Assembly: GCA_002255575.1 (NCBI GenBank) | Contig: NCAT01000002.1 | Coordinates: forward strand, 186,001 to 250,000 | Source: Acidocella sp. 20-57-95 | GTDB taxonomy: Bacteria > Pseudomonadota > Alphaproteobacteria > Acetobacterales > Acetobacteraceae | Length of the DNA stretch: 64,000 bases | Direction: 5' to 3' | Shown here: positions 19,301 through 27,562 of the stretch, piece after piece | Layout of the letters: every line of letters starts with the position of its first letter | Position numbering within the stretch: the stretch's first letter is position 1 | Notes under the pieces: model-generated | Database searches by the model: none | What the model was told of the DNA's origin: nothing | Seen by the model: the letters and a program-made list of their open reading frames with translations, nothing else | Made by a program: the position numbers and the translations under genes

Positions 19301-19861
19301 GCTCGCATCGGAATCCTGGGTGGTATAGCGGCCGGCAGTGTCGATTAGCACGGCTTCTTCGGTGAACCACCAATCGCATAGCCGCGTACCGCCCACCCCG
19401 GCCACCGCGCCCTGACCTAGCTCCGCCGCGAGTGGGAATTTCAGTCCGGCATTTAACAACGCGGTCGTTTTACCTGCCCCTGGCGGGCCGATGATCACAT
19501 ACCAAGGTTGTTCATAAATATAGCCTTTGGTACCGCGCGCCTTGCGCAACAATGCGAGCGAGGTTTTCAGCTTCTCGGCCATCGCCGCCAGTTCCTCGGC
19601 GGCGGCCATTTCCTTGGCATTCGGCGGGGCAGCAGCGACACCGGCCGCCAACAAATCCTCGCGCTTACGCCGCCGCCGGTCCAACAGCAGATTTACCAAC
19701 AACCAGACCAGCAGCATCACGCCGATCACAACCAGCCGGGCGATCAGCCCTGTCAGCAACGACCAGAACGGCCCGAAATACCATACCAAAGCGGCCAACA
19801 CGGCCACGCCGACGAAGCTTAAAAACCAGCGAGATGAGAAAAATCCGATTATCTTATGCAT
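16301..19861 (-). CDS. tssM: T6SS inner-membrane protein TssM (IcmF)
   Basis: This protein of about 1186 residues spans the envelope. It has two N-terminal membrane segments (about 8-60), a cytoplasmic NTPase-like domain with Walker A GPPGAGKT (near residue 127), a third membrane segment (about 445-470) and a large periplasmic region ending in beta-rich domains that contact the TssJ lipoprotein. With TssL and TssJ it forms the trans-envelope complex. The ATG at 19861 lies 7 bases after GAGG; a GTG one codon earlier is possible. The periplasmic part contains alanine/glycine-rich stretches (about 810-870) that look like linkers. Confidence 0.95.
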   Translation of the reverse strand: MHKIIGFFSSRWFLSFVGVAVLAALVWYFGPFWSLLTGLIARLVVIGVMLLVWLLVNLLLDRRRRKREDLLAAGVAAAPPNAKEMAAAEELAAMAEKLKTSLALLRKARGTKGYIYEQPWYVIIGPPGAGKTTALLNAGLKFPLAAELGQGAVAGVGGTRLCDWWFTEEAVLIDTAGRYTTQDSDASVDKAGWEGFLDLLKRTRERQALNGVLVAISLADIAAAPREERLGHARAIRKRVKEITNRLDLKLPVYALLTKADLLSGFTEFFEDLDAEKRGQVWGVTFPANAGGQAGPVVGFAAEFDALVQRLDERLIDLLAAERSPDRRAMIVGFPAQVASLKAPLLEFLQEAFGGSTLDPAPYLRGVYMASGTQEGTPIDRLTGALSRSFGIDQRRAPSLRAISGRSYFLARLLRDVIFNEAMLGSMNPAAMRRRFLIRTGGFALVGLVFLGLITGLVLSRSHNADAIASSETALATYGNTAASLPLNPVQDPNLLPILPMLDQARNLPFGVGDASDHSGMGFGLYQGGKLAAGASTLYINALDNAMLPRLILQLESEMRGGFDRPDYLYQATRVYLMLGSQGPLDKTLVEAWMNLDWQRLYPGLAAQPVRDDLMQHLVALLNAPLPPVSLDGGLVESARATFSRVSVAERVYSRVRDSAAAAAIAPWIPGDAMGAAGVGLFSRASGKKLTDGIPGFFTVKGFHLVLLPALTHAAKDVADESWVLGSTQQVDPNSPEMLNLEKDVIKLYEHDYESQWDGMLADISLTPASNIGQEAQNLYVLSSPQSPMQKLLASVVMQLQLSKLPDVPAGAANAAGNVAGAVASGVPGASAVSAETAALQSLMGPAQIGSAPTLPGAEVDAYYAPLINYVGSGTGSPMSLTLNVLNQLQQQLATLAATVPGTGAPAQPGAGGDPASILANEAKNDPLPVKRWLDGIVVNANEMRGGSAAQAAAAAFNGAGGPAQLCQQAVAGRYPFEPGSSVDIPLGDFAHLFMPNGLIDTFFSQQVRQFVDMSGSVWHIQAVNGVAPPISQGALAEFQRAENIRELFFAAGSQPTVQFSITPASLDSNSAQVALELGALTVNYAHGPLVPTQVSWPGTDGMQTARLIITPVTGGSPIEIDASGPWALFRLFSQGSLVQAGSSNNYTLTFTQGGHTASFSISAGSVLNPFAPGVLANFRCPALQG

Positions 19862-19870
19862 CACGCGGCC

Positions 19871-21280
19871 TCAATTTTCACTGCCATGGTTGAGCACAAT
19901 TTCGATCCGGCGATTTTGCGCCCTGCCATCGGCGGTATCATTTGATGCAACCGGATTGGCACTGCCGAGGCCCTTGGCGGTGATGCGGCTCTGATCCCCG
20001 ATTGTCTGGTCCAGGATTGCCGCCGCCGCCTGTGCGCGCGCTGCCGATAATTCAAAGTTTGAAGGAAATTGCAGGGTGTGGATCGGCTGGTTGTCCGTAT
20101 AGCCGGTCACCACCACCCCGCCTGTTTCACGCCCCAAAGCGGTGCCAATTCTTTGCAGGAGTGGAATATCACCGGCCTCCACCTCAGCCTGGCCGCTGGC
20201 GAACAGACCGCTATTATTAATACGCACGATCGGCTGGCTATTCGTGCCGAGCACGCTGACTTTGCCTGCGGTAATTTCCGGCTGCAGGAAGCCGCTGATC
20301 CGTTGCAGAATGGTCGGCCCCGCAGCCGGCGGCTCTGCCGGTGCCACCACCGGCTGGGCACGGCTAATATCCGGCATGGTGGCCGGCGGTGCCGTGACGG
20401 CGACTTGAAATGCCTGGTCCGAACGGCTGCTGAGGGAGAATAGGAACGCGCCGTACACCAGACCCAGAATACCCAGCGCGACCACAGCCGCGAGCCAGAG
20501 CGGTACCACCAAGCGTTTGGCGCGATATGGCGCATTCACGCCCTGCCAACGCGGCGACAACGCCGCCTCGCCCGCCGGGCGCAGGCGCCGAATTACCGCA
20601 TAGGTATCTTCGCGCAATTTATCGATTTCAGCCGGGCCACGCGGCGAGAGCCGGTAACGGCCCATATAGCCAAGCGATAGGCAGAAATACATCAGTTCCA
20701 GAACCGGCAGAAAATTCCCGGGATTTTGCTGCAACTGCCGCAACACGTCGAAAAAGCGCTCACCGCTGCGGACTTCCTGGTGGAAGGTTGAAACCATTGA
20801 CCGTGCTGCCCAGGCACCCTGGCTGCCCCAGGGGGTGGCCAACACTACGTCATCAAGGCTAGCGCAGAGTGCGTAATGCGCCGGGCGCAGTTGATCCATG
20901 GGAATATTCTGGGCGCGCGCCGTTTCCTCGAAGCGGCGCATTTCCTGCGTCGCGCGGTCACGCAGATTACCAGCATCCGGTTGGCTCATGGTGTTGCGCA
21001 GGCGGGCCAATAATTGCAGCAGCGGGCCGGCCGCCACCAGCAATGGCGAACCACCCATGCCAATGCTCTCGGGCGCATCACTCACTGGGCGGGCGGGCTG
21101 GGCGGGCGCATAGTAAGCGGCCTCTTGTGGCGCCGAGGCTGGCTGCCGCGGCGCTTGATCAAACGGCGATGGCGCCGGTGGCGTTGTTGCTGGCGGCGGG
21201 GTGGTGCGCTTCCCGCCCGGCATCGGGCGGATAATGGTACGATCAGAATCGTCGGGCTCGGAAAATGGGTTGTCGGTCAT
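19871..21280 (-). CDS. tssL: T6SS inner-membrane protein TssL (DotU) with C-terminal OmpA-like domain
   Basis: The protein is 469 residues: a proline-rich N-terminus (1-70), a DotU domain (about 80-250) with LDDVVLATPWG and LELMYFCLSLGYMGRYR, one membrane segment (about 262-285), and a periplasmic OmpA-like peptidoglycan-binding domain (about 345-465) with TGYTDNQP and NFELSAARAQAAAAIL. The fused wall-binding domain anchors the TssJLM complex to peptidoglycan, so no separate TagL/TagN adaptor is needed. It lies 9 bases before tssM. Confidence 0.95.
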   Translation of the reverse strand: MTDNPFSEPDDSDRTIIRPMPGGKRTTPPPATTPPAPSPFDQAPRQPASAPQEAAYYAPAQPARPVSDAPESIGMGGSPLLVAAGPLLQLLARLRNTMSQPDAGNLRDRATQEMRRFEETARAQNIPMDQLRPAHYALCASLDDVVLATPWGSQGAWAARSMVSTFHQEVRSGERFFDVLRQLQQNPGNFLPVLELMYFCLSLGYMGRYRLSPRGPAEIDKLREDTYAVIRRLRPAGEAALSPRWQGVNAPYRAKRLVVPLWLAAVVALGILGLVYGAFLFSLSSRSDQAFQVAVTAPPATMPDISRAQPVVAPAEPPAAGPTILQRISGFLQPEITAGKVSVLGTNSQPIVRINNSGLFASGQAEVEAGDIPLLQRIGTALGRETGGVVVTGYTDNQPIHTLQFPSNFELSAARAQAAAAILDQTIGDQSRITAKGLGSANPVASNDTADGRAQNRRIEIVLNHGSEN

Positions 21281-21325
21281 CTTCTTGCTGTCCTCGTCGC
21301 CACGCGGTTTATCCGGTTAGAATTA

Positions 21326-22657
21326 TCAGCCTTTGATAGCCCAAAGTTCCATGCGCAGGTTCGGGAAGTCACCCGAAATATGGATCGCAAAGCCGCCCGA
21401 GGTTTGCATTTGCTGCCAGTGCGGGCTGTTGCGGTCGAGTTCGAAATAGGACGCCCCAGCATAGAAGGGAATTTGCCGCGGTGCCACCGGCATGGGGCGC
21501 ACCGCGATGCCGGGCAGCGCCACATTGACCAATTCGCGGATTTGCTCGACCGCGCCAATTTTCACCTGTGCCGGAAACAAGCGGCGCAACTGCTCGGTCG
21601 GCACATCGGCCTGCACGCTCAACACAAACATCGAAGCCCGTAAAACATTACGGTCCAACAGCGCGCCCACATGCACGCCGTGTTTGCGTTCCTGCAACGC
21701 AATCGACGTGGCATTCTGGTCGATGACCGAGGAAAGTGCCCGGCGTAAATCGGCAATCACCGGTGCGAAGCTACGTTGCAAATCCTCATGCCGGTAGCCC
21801 GGATAACTATTCGGGCGGCGATTTGATTCCGTGAAGGTGGCCAATTCAGCCGCCATTTCCACGTAGGCTGAATAAAGTGTTTCTGGATGGATATTGGCGG
21901 CATCCGCCCAATGCTGCAGCAAAGCCTGCCAGCGATTGATCGCTTGCAGCAACATGAAATCCGCCACCTCGGCCACGCCGCGCGCACCGGGCGCATTCAC
22001 GCGTGCCGCCAGCGCCTCACCGCGCTGATTGATCATGCCGGCAAATTCGGTGATCAGCCCAGCCAAAGGTGGGACCGCATGGCATACCAAGGCCGGTGGC
22101 ATCCAGCTTTCATCGAGCGCCACTCGCTTGTCAGATGAAACTTCCATGATGCGCGCCAACGGAATGCACAAATAGCCACCGCGATCATCGGTATCGAGTA
22201 AATAGCGCAATTTCAGCCGCCCGATCAGGACCTCCGCCGGCTGTGGCGAGGCTGAATGCGTATCATAGGCTTCGAACGCCTGCGCCCGGTAACGGCCTTC
22301 GGCGCTGCCATCTGCGGCAGCAATTTCCACCGCGCCATTTTGGCGGATCGGCAAAGCGAGATGAATTAACACACCACGGGTGTTTTCCGGCACATCGAAC
22401 GGCGCTGGGTGTTCAGTCTCACCCGGCAGTGCGAACGGTGTGCCATCTTCAAACACACCGGAAGCCGCCGCGACCGCGAACCGGCCGGTGCCGAGCAAGT
22501 CTTTATCGAGGGTCATTTGCGTCAGGCCCCACGGGTGCGGGCGCAAGGATGCCACCCGACCACGCACAAAAGCCTCAAGCCAGCGATCCTGCTGCTGAAA
22601 ATGCTGCGAGCGGAGGAACATGCCCTCCTGCCAAACAACTCTATTGGTCCAGCTCAC
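21326..22657 (-). CDS. tssK: T6SS baseplate-membrane connector TssK (ImpJ)
   Basis: From a GTG at 22657 the protein is 443 residues and opens with the family-typical SWTNRVVWQEGMFLRSQHFQQQDRW. A GGGGA ribosome site lies a few bases upstream. An upstream in-frame TTG at 22693 would add 12 residues without family support. TssK trimers link the baseplate wedges to TssL/TssM in the inner membrane. The C-terminus, with PFYAGASYFELDR and FAIHISGDFPNLRMELWAIK, matches the membrane-contact domain of the family. Confidence 0.95.
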   Translation of the reverse strand: MSWTNRVVWQEGMFLRSQHFQQQDRWLEAFVRGRVASLRPHPWGLTQMTLDKDLLGTGRFAVAAASGVFEDGTPFALPGETEHPAPFDVPENTRGVLIHLALPIRQNGAVEIAAADGSAEGRYRAQAFEAYDTHSASPQPAEVLIGRLKLRYLLDTDDRGGYLCIPLARIMEVSSDKRVALDESWMPPALVCHAVPPLAGLITEFAGMINQRGEALAARVNAPGARGVAEVADFMLLQAINRWQALLQHWADAANIHPETLYSAYVEMAAELATFTESNRRPNSYPGYRHEDLQRSFAPVIADLRRALSSVIDQNATSIALQERKHGVHVGALLDRNVLRASMFVLSVQADVPTEQLRRLFPAQVKIGAVEQIRELVNVALPGIAVRPMPVAPRQIPFYAGASYFELDRNSPHWQQMQTSGGFAIHISGDFPNLRMELWAIKG

Positions 22658-22733
22658 AACAATCCCCGCATTGATTTGGTCCCTGGCTCGCAAACATTAT
22701 TCAAATTAGTCGGGCGCTTTAATCGGGCGCGTT

Positions 22734-23180
22734 TTATTTGGCCAATGTCGCCGTTAATCCATTTATCTGCAAGGTCACAGCGGTCGGTCCGCTGGCGGCA
22801 ACCGGGGCCACCAGTTTCCAAGTTGATTTATTAATATTCTGAAACAAAACCGCAATGCCGACCGCCGTGACCGTTGGCTTGAGCGTGCGGACTTCGGTCA
22901 GCGTCTGTCCAGGTGTAACCAGAAACTGTTCAGAACCGCCCATCTCATCCGAGCCCAAAATCACAGCTTCCTGGTTCATTAGCGAATAAACATCGGTTGA
23001 TTGAAACTTACCGGTTGCAGAGAGCTGGTACAGCCGCACCGCGACCGTCGTGCCCTGGCCAGTATTATCCGGGTTCTGATTGGCGCTGCCGACAATATTT
23101 AGGGTCAGTACCGCGGGCGGCGGCGGGCCACCGCACCCAACCAGGCTTAGCAACGCAATCCCCAGAATAAGTCTGATCAT
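22734..23180 (-). CDS. tssJ: T6SS outer-membrane lipoprotein TssJ
   Basis: This 148-residue protein has a lipoprotein signal, LLSLVGCGG, with the lipidated cysteine at residue 16. It then has a beta-sandwich with LNIVGSANQNPD and TVAVRLYQL, typical of TssJ, and RTLKPTVTAVGIAVLFQN. TssJ sits on the inner face of the outer membrane and holds the periplasmic end of TssM. Its ATG overlaps the fha stop by 4 bases. Confidence 0.92.
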   Translation of the reverse strand: MIRLILGIALLSLVGCGGPPPPAVLTLNIVGSANQNPDNTGQGTTVAVRLYQLSATGKFQSTDVYSLMNQEAVILGSDEMGGSEQFLVTPGQTLTEVRTLKPTVTAVGIAVLFQNINKSTWKLVAPVAASGPTAVTLQINGLTATLAK

Positions 23181-24793
23181 GACGGTTCCTTCGCACTGAT
23201 GTCGCGCAGCGCAACTTCATAAGCGCGTGCGAATGATTTGCCAAACACGCTATCGAAATCATCAGCCAGTGCGCGCGTGACATAATCATGAAGTTTCTCA
23301 TAGGCTTCAAAAGCGCGGGCCTTTTTCTGGGCAGGCAGCAAAGCCAAGCCGCCTTGGTCAGCCTCGCCCCGCAACTTCGCCGGGTCCAGCTGTGCCAATA
23401 AGGCACGCACTGCACCCTGCATGGCGGCCATGGTCGCTAGTTCATGCAACCGCATATCGCGCAGCGCATCGGTGAGCGCGGCGTCTGGGGTCACGTCACT
23501 GCGCCGCCCAAGGCCCAGCAGCGCGTCTAGCGCGTCATCATCATCGGCGGAGAATTTCAGCGGGTTGTTGCCGCGCGAACGGATCATGGTCTGCTCGATC
23601 CGAAACTCACCTTTGATCGCAGACCGGGCGATCAGAGCTTGCCGGATGCCAGATACGGTAGCCCGGAACGCGGCGCCTAACTTGCGCATTGTGGCCGCAG
23701 GGTCCTGCGGCAGCGGGCCATGGGTGCCAGCACCTTCGAGGAAGGCTGCCCACAAATCGGCACCTGGCGCAGCTTCCTGGATAGCTTGCGGCATCGTTTG
23801 CGGCACAGCTTGCGGCACGGGGACGATCGGCGCGGCTGGCCTGACCGGTAGTGACGCCGGTGGTGGTGCCGAGGGTGTGGCCGAGGGTGGGGCCGGCGGC
23901 ATAGCAGATGGTGGCACTATACCCGCCAGTGGCACTGGCCGTGCCGCGGCCACCGAAAGCTCTTCGGTAAACGGGTTCAACGGCTCAACCGACTGAGGCG
24001 GCTGAGGCGGCATTGTTGGTGGCGCAGATCGCGCGACGAAAGGCGCTGCTTGCGGTGCCACCGGCGGCGGCACGGGTGTCGGCACAGGCGGTGTCAACGG
24101 GGCGGAGGGGAACCCCAAATCCCAATCATCATCGGGTAACAATGGCTGATGCGTGGCCTTGGGTGGTGCGAAAGCATCGCGAAAGGCAGGGGAATGGTCG
24201 GGCTGAGAGGGTGGCGTATAAAACCCCGGGTCTGTGGACGGTGCCAACGCGTCGAACTGATTCGGCAACGTGATCGGGGGCGGCGCCATGCCGCCCGGTA
24301 AAAACGGATCGGTCCCGAAGGCGACGCTTGAGAAAGTTTCCGGTGCGGGTTGCTTGGGCGCAAACACGTCATCGCCGAACGGGTCATCAAACGGTGACGC
24401 CGTCGGACTCCCAAAAGCTTGGTTGCCAAAAGCGGGTGGCGCACCAAAGGCCGAGGGTGCCGCATATTGAACTTGCGCCTGCTCCAGCCTGACTTCGATC
24501 TCATAGGCGCCGAACCGAATGCGGTCGCCATCATTGAGGACACGAATTTGTCCAGACCCCAGGGCTTCAGCTTCACGGTTCAAGAAGGTGCCGTTGGTAC
24601 TGGTATCGGCAATCGCCCAAGTACCGTTGCGAAACGCAATCACGCAATGACGCTTGGAAAGCATCCGTTCCGGGTCTGGCATCACCCAATCATTGTCAGG
24701 CCCGCGGCCGATCCGGAACTCCCCGCCGGTTACCCGTTTGGTTTCCGGCGGCACGGCATCTGGGCACCGCAACACGCTCAGCGTCAGTGTCAT
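23177..24793 (-). CDS. fha: T6SS FHA-domain scaffold protein (Fha/ImpI/TagH)
   Basis: The protein is 538 residues. An N-terminal FHA domain (about 20-95) has GRGPDNDWVMPDP, SKRHCVI and STNGTFLN, the residues that read phosphothreonine. A long proline/alanine-rich linker follows (about 100-345), then a C-terminal type VI FHA-associated domain (about 350-535) starting near LWAAFLEGAG. Fha integrates PpkA/PppA and TagF signals to start secretion. The ATG has a GAGGAG ribosome site. It leads the leftward fha-tssJ-tssK-tssL-tssM-tagF-pppA unit and is divergent from vgrG. Confidence 0.93.
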   Translation of the reverse strand: MTLTLSVLRCPDAVPPETKRVTGGEFRIGRGPDNDWVMPDPERMLSKRHCVIAFRNGTWAIADTSTNGTFLNREAEALGSGQIRVLNDGDRIRFGAYEIEVRLEQAQVQYAAPSAFGAPPAFGNQAFGSPTASPFDDPFGDDVFAPKQPAPETFSSVAFGTDPFLPGGMAPPPITLPNQFDALAPSTDPGFYTPPSQPDHSPAFRDAFAPPKATHQPLLPDDDWDLGFPSAPLTPPVPTPVPPPVAPQAAPFVARSAPPTMPPQPPQSVEPLNPFTEELSVAAARPVPLAGIVPPSAMPPAPPSATPSAPPPASLPVRPAAPIVPVPQAVPQTMPQAIQEAAPGADLWAAFLEGAGTHGPLPQDPAATMRKLGAAFRATVSGIRQALIARSAIKGEFRIEQTMIRSRGNNPLKFSADDDDALDALLGLGRRSDVTPDAALTDALRDMRLHELATMAAMQGAVRALLAQLDPAKLRGEADQGGLALLPAQKKARAFEAYEKLHDYVTRALADDFDSVFGKSFARAYEVALRDISAKEPS

Positions 24794-24942
24794 TTTATCT
24801 CCTCACGCGAACCGCCGACAACCCGGCACATCTTAAATATGAGCCGCCGCCAAAATCTGTGCAAGGCGGTCCAAACCATCGGCCACCCGCTACCCGACAT
24901 GCAACCCGGCCAGCGTCATGCAATATTAACGGAGGCAGGCCG

Positions 24943-24974
24943 TTGACAAAGATACATGAAAAGAGTGCTAAAAT
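24943..24974 (+). promoter_or_regulatory. Candidate promoter of the vgrG tip operon
   Basis: TTGACA (24943-24948) and TAAAAT (24969-24974) are separated by 20 bases, longer than the ideal 17. A TGC just before TAAAAT makes an extended -10 element, which tolerates a poor spacer. The predicted start is near 24981, about 45 bases before the vgrG ATG. It lies in the divergent fha-vgrG gap (24794-25025). Confidence 0.5.
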
Positions 24975-25025
24975 AACTTGATCGAATTGGTTTGGAACCA
25001 ACCCGCCACTCCGGAGGCCGCGCGT

Positions 25026-27131
25026 ATGCCCAACGATATCGTCCCGCAAAACCGTTTCCTCAAGATCGATTCAAACCTCGGGCCGAACGCCCTGTTCCTG
25101 ACCAGCATCCATGGGAGTGACAGGATTTCCCAGAATTTCCTGTTTACCATTCAAATTGCCACAAAAAATTCAGATTCCGACATTCGTGGCTTGCTCGGCA
25201 CCAGTGTGACGCTTTGGTTCTGTAAAACACTACATTTCGATGCCCGCCCGCTGAACGGGCTGCTACGCAAATTATCTGGACCGACCAAGGGCGATAATGG
25301 CTTCAAGGTCTGGCAAGCCGAGATTGTGCCGCAATTGGCGTTTCTGGGATACACCGAAAATTGCCGGATTTATCAAAACCAATCCGTTCTGGACATCATA
25401 AAATCGGTTTTCGCCACATATGGTCTGGTCAATTATGAAATCCGCCAGACGACTGGCAACTATCAGGCGCTCGAATATTGTGTGCAGTACCGCGAAACAG
25501 CGTTGGCCTTTGTCTCGCGGCTGATGGAATCTGTGGGGCTGTTTTATTGGCATGAGCATGACCCGAATGGTGGCAAACATACGCTGGTCATTTCCGATCA
25601 ATTACAAGCTGTTAATCCCGCGACGCCTGACACATTACAGCTCAAGCACGGCAACCATTTCGGGGCGCTAAATTCTCTGGAATCTTCCTATAATTTCGCC
25701 CCCGGCGTTTGGACCCAGACCGATTATGATTTCAAAAACCCCACCACTGATCTGACCACATCTGCGACAACCGTCATCAGCGCGCCATCGGCCATGACCA
25801 GCTACGAGATTTTCGACTTTCCCGGCGGCTATACTGACAAGACAACCGGCACGGACCTCGCGAAAATACGCATCGAGCGTGAGGAGACCAGCTTCCACCC
25901 CTATAGCGGTACCGGCAAGGCAACGAGCTTTAATGCCGGTAGTAGCTTCACGGTGGAACTCCCCGACCCTGACACGGGTATTGTGTCAGACTCGCAATTC
26001 CTGCTGACGAGCGTCACGCATAACGCCACAGATATGACGCAAGTCTATATCAACCCGCCATCGCCTGACTATAATAATAGCTTCACCGCCGCGCTGATCG
26101 GCGATCCCCTGTTGCAGAGCAACAAAATTTTTAAGCCAGCCCGCACCATCCCCTTACCGATTGTGCATGGACCACAAACCGCAACCGTTACGGCTGCATC
26201 AGGCAACCAGGTGAATGTGGACCAGTATGGCCGGGTGAAAGTGCGCTTCCATTGGGACCGTAACCCCACCAATGACAGCGATGACCAAAGCAGTTGCTTC
26301 CTACGCGTTTCACAAATCTGGGCTAATAATGGTTTCGGTGCGGTGCAGATCCCGCGCGTGGGTGAAGAGGTTATTGTTGAATTCTTGGAAGGTAATCCAG
26401 ACCGACCGATTATCACTGGCCGCGTTTATAACGGCAATAATAACCTGCCCAGCTTTCAGGGTGACGGTGCAGCAACCTATCAGCACCCCTCACGCTCAGG
26501 CATCAAGAGCCAGAGCATGGCAGGTGACGGTACGGCTTCGGGTACCGGCAATAACGAATTCAGCTTCGAGGATAAGTCGGGCTCAGAACAGGTTTATTTG
26601 CATGCGCAAAAGGATTTTAAACGGGTTATCGGCAACGACGAAAACATTACCATTAATGGTAAGTTGAACGAAACGGTAACGGGTGATGTCACCGAAGTAT
26701 TCAAAGCATCACAATCAACCACAGCTTCCACCAAGATTTCTCTCACGGCACCGAACATTACATTCAACGGCTCTGAGAAAATTTTCCTGAACAGCCCGGA
26801 TGTTAAGGAACTAAAAAACTCCGATCTCTCCTCAGGTGCTTACAAATTGAGCGCGTATGGCATTGGTATGAACGCATACGGGGTTTATCTAAATACCTAT
26901 GGGCTTAAATTGGACGTGCCGGCGGTTGCGATTACAATTTATGGCATAAAAGCGGATATCGGACGCCAAAAGCTCGATATTTTCGGGATGAAGTCCGAGA
27001 CTGGTGGCGCCTTTATGAAAAATATCGGCACAGATCTGAAAACTGTGGGCAGCGGCATTGCAACGGTCGGCTCATGGATTGCTTCTGGGGCGGAGTTTTT
27101 GGCGCCATATGGTATGGTGATGTTTCCGTAA
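25026..27131 (+). CDS. vgrG: T6SS spike protein VgrG (TssI) with a heptad-repeat C-terminal extension
   Basis: The protein is 701 residues from the ATG at 25026, which has GGAGG 8 bases upstream; an upstream TTG at 24978 lacks this. Residues about 5-370 form the gp27-like ring (RLMESVGLFYWHEH, FPGGYTDKTTGTDLAKIRIE). The gp5-like OB fold follows (VDQYGRVKVRFHWDR, LRVSQIWANNGFGAVQIPRVGEEVIVEFLEGNPDRP in the usual order), then the beta-helix spike (about 500-600). The last 92 residues are thirteen 7-residue glycine repeats, described separately. VgrG trimers tip the Hcp tube and carry effectors. It heads the cargo operon. Confidence 0.95.
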   Translation: MPNDIVPQNRFLKIDSNLGPNALFLTSIHGSDRISQNFLFTIQIATKNSDSDIRGLLGTSVTLWFCKTLHFDARPLNGLLRKLSGPTKGDNGFKVWQAEIVPQLAFLGYTENCRIYQNQSVLDIIKSVFATYGLVNYEIRQTTGNYQALEYCVQYRETALAFVSRLMESVGLFYWHEHDPNGGKHTLVISDQLQAVNPATPDTLQLKHGNHFGALNSLESSYNFAPGVWTQTDYDFKNPTTDLTTSATTVISAPSAMTSYEIFDFPGGYTDKTTGTDLAKIRIEREETSFHPYSGTGKATSFNAGSSFTVELPDPDTGIVSDSQFLLTSVTHNATDMTQVYINPPSPDYNNSFTAALIGDPLLQSNKIFKPARTIPLPIVHGPQTATVTAASGNQVNVDQYGRVKVRFHWDRNPTNDSDDQSSCFLRVSQIWANNGFGAVQIPRVGEEVIVEFLEGNPDRPIITGRVYNGNNNLPSFQGDGAATYQHPSRSGIKSQSMAGDGTASGTGNNEFSFEDKSGSEQVYLHAQKDFKRVIGNDENITINGKLNETVTGDVTEVFKASQSTTASTKISLTAPNITFNGSEKIFLNSPDVKELKNSDLSSGAYKLSAYGIGMNAYGVYLNTYGLKLDVPAVAITIYGIKADIGRQKLDIFGMKSETGGAFMKNIGTDLKTVGSGIATVGSWIASGAEFLAPYGMVMFP
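26853..27125 (+). repeat. Thirteen imperfect 7-residue repeats at the VgrG C-terminus
   Basis: Residues 610-700 of VgrG divide without gaps into thirteen heptads, most with glycine in position 3: AYGIGMN, AYGVYLN, TYGLKLD, VPAVAIT, IYGIKAD, IGRQKLD, IFGMKSE, TGGAFMK, NIGTDLK, TVGSGIA, TVGSWIA, SGAEFLA, PYGMVMF. A single proline follows. Position 2 is often aromatic or beta-branched. The DNA is not a simple tandem repeat, so the pattern is kept at the protein level. It differs from the octads of the classical gp5 spike. Confidence 0.85.
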
Positions 27132-27194
27132 CCATGAGCATTAAGCACGAAAACACGTTTTGGTTTCGTCAGTTTTGGGAAGGATAAACCTACG

Positions 27195-27560
27195 ATGTCT
27201 GATTTCGCGGTAGGTGCAACCTTTTTAGCTGTGATCGCTGGTATTGTGCTGCTGGCCATCGCTTATGTTTTTGTGCCCATGGGCTATCGGAATTATGTCA
27301 ATCATCAGGTTCTGGCGGACGGGTTACCCGCCACCGCGACGGTGGTCAGCCTTGATGATACCGGCAACCGGATTAACGACCAGCCCGTGATCAAAATCAC
27401 CTTGCATGTAATGCCGCCGAACGGCACCGCTTTTGATGCTACGGTGCAACGTATTATTACGGTGGCCAGCTATGCCGGCCTTGCACCAGGCAGTGTGTTA
27501 AACGTGAAATATAATCCAAACGATCATCGTCAGGTCGCTATTGTTTATGGGTCGCAATAA
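27195..27560 (+). CDS. Small single-pass membrane protein, DUF3592-like
   Basis: This 121-residue protein has one strong N-terminal membrane segment (about 5-30, FLAVIAGIVLLAIAYVFVP). A soluble beta-rich region follows with ATATVVSLDDTGNRINDQPV and a closing LNVKYNPNDHRQVAIV, which resembles DUF3592-type domains. It sits 63 bases after vgrG and 2 bases before the DUF2169 gene, inside the T6SS tip operon. The location would suit an immunity or membrane accessory protein, but nothing in the sequence proves either role. Confidence 0.75.
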   Translation: MSDFAVGATFLAVIAGIVLLAIAYVFVPMGYRNYVNHQVLADGLPATATVVSLDDTGNRINDQPVIKITLHVMPPNGTAFDATVQRIITVASYAGLAPGSVLNVKYNPNDHRQVAIVYGSQ

Positions 27561-27562
27561 AC

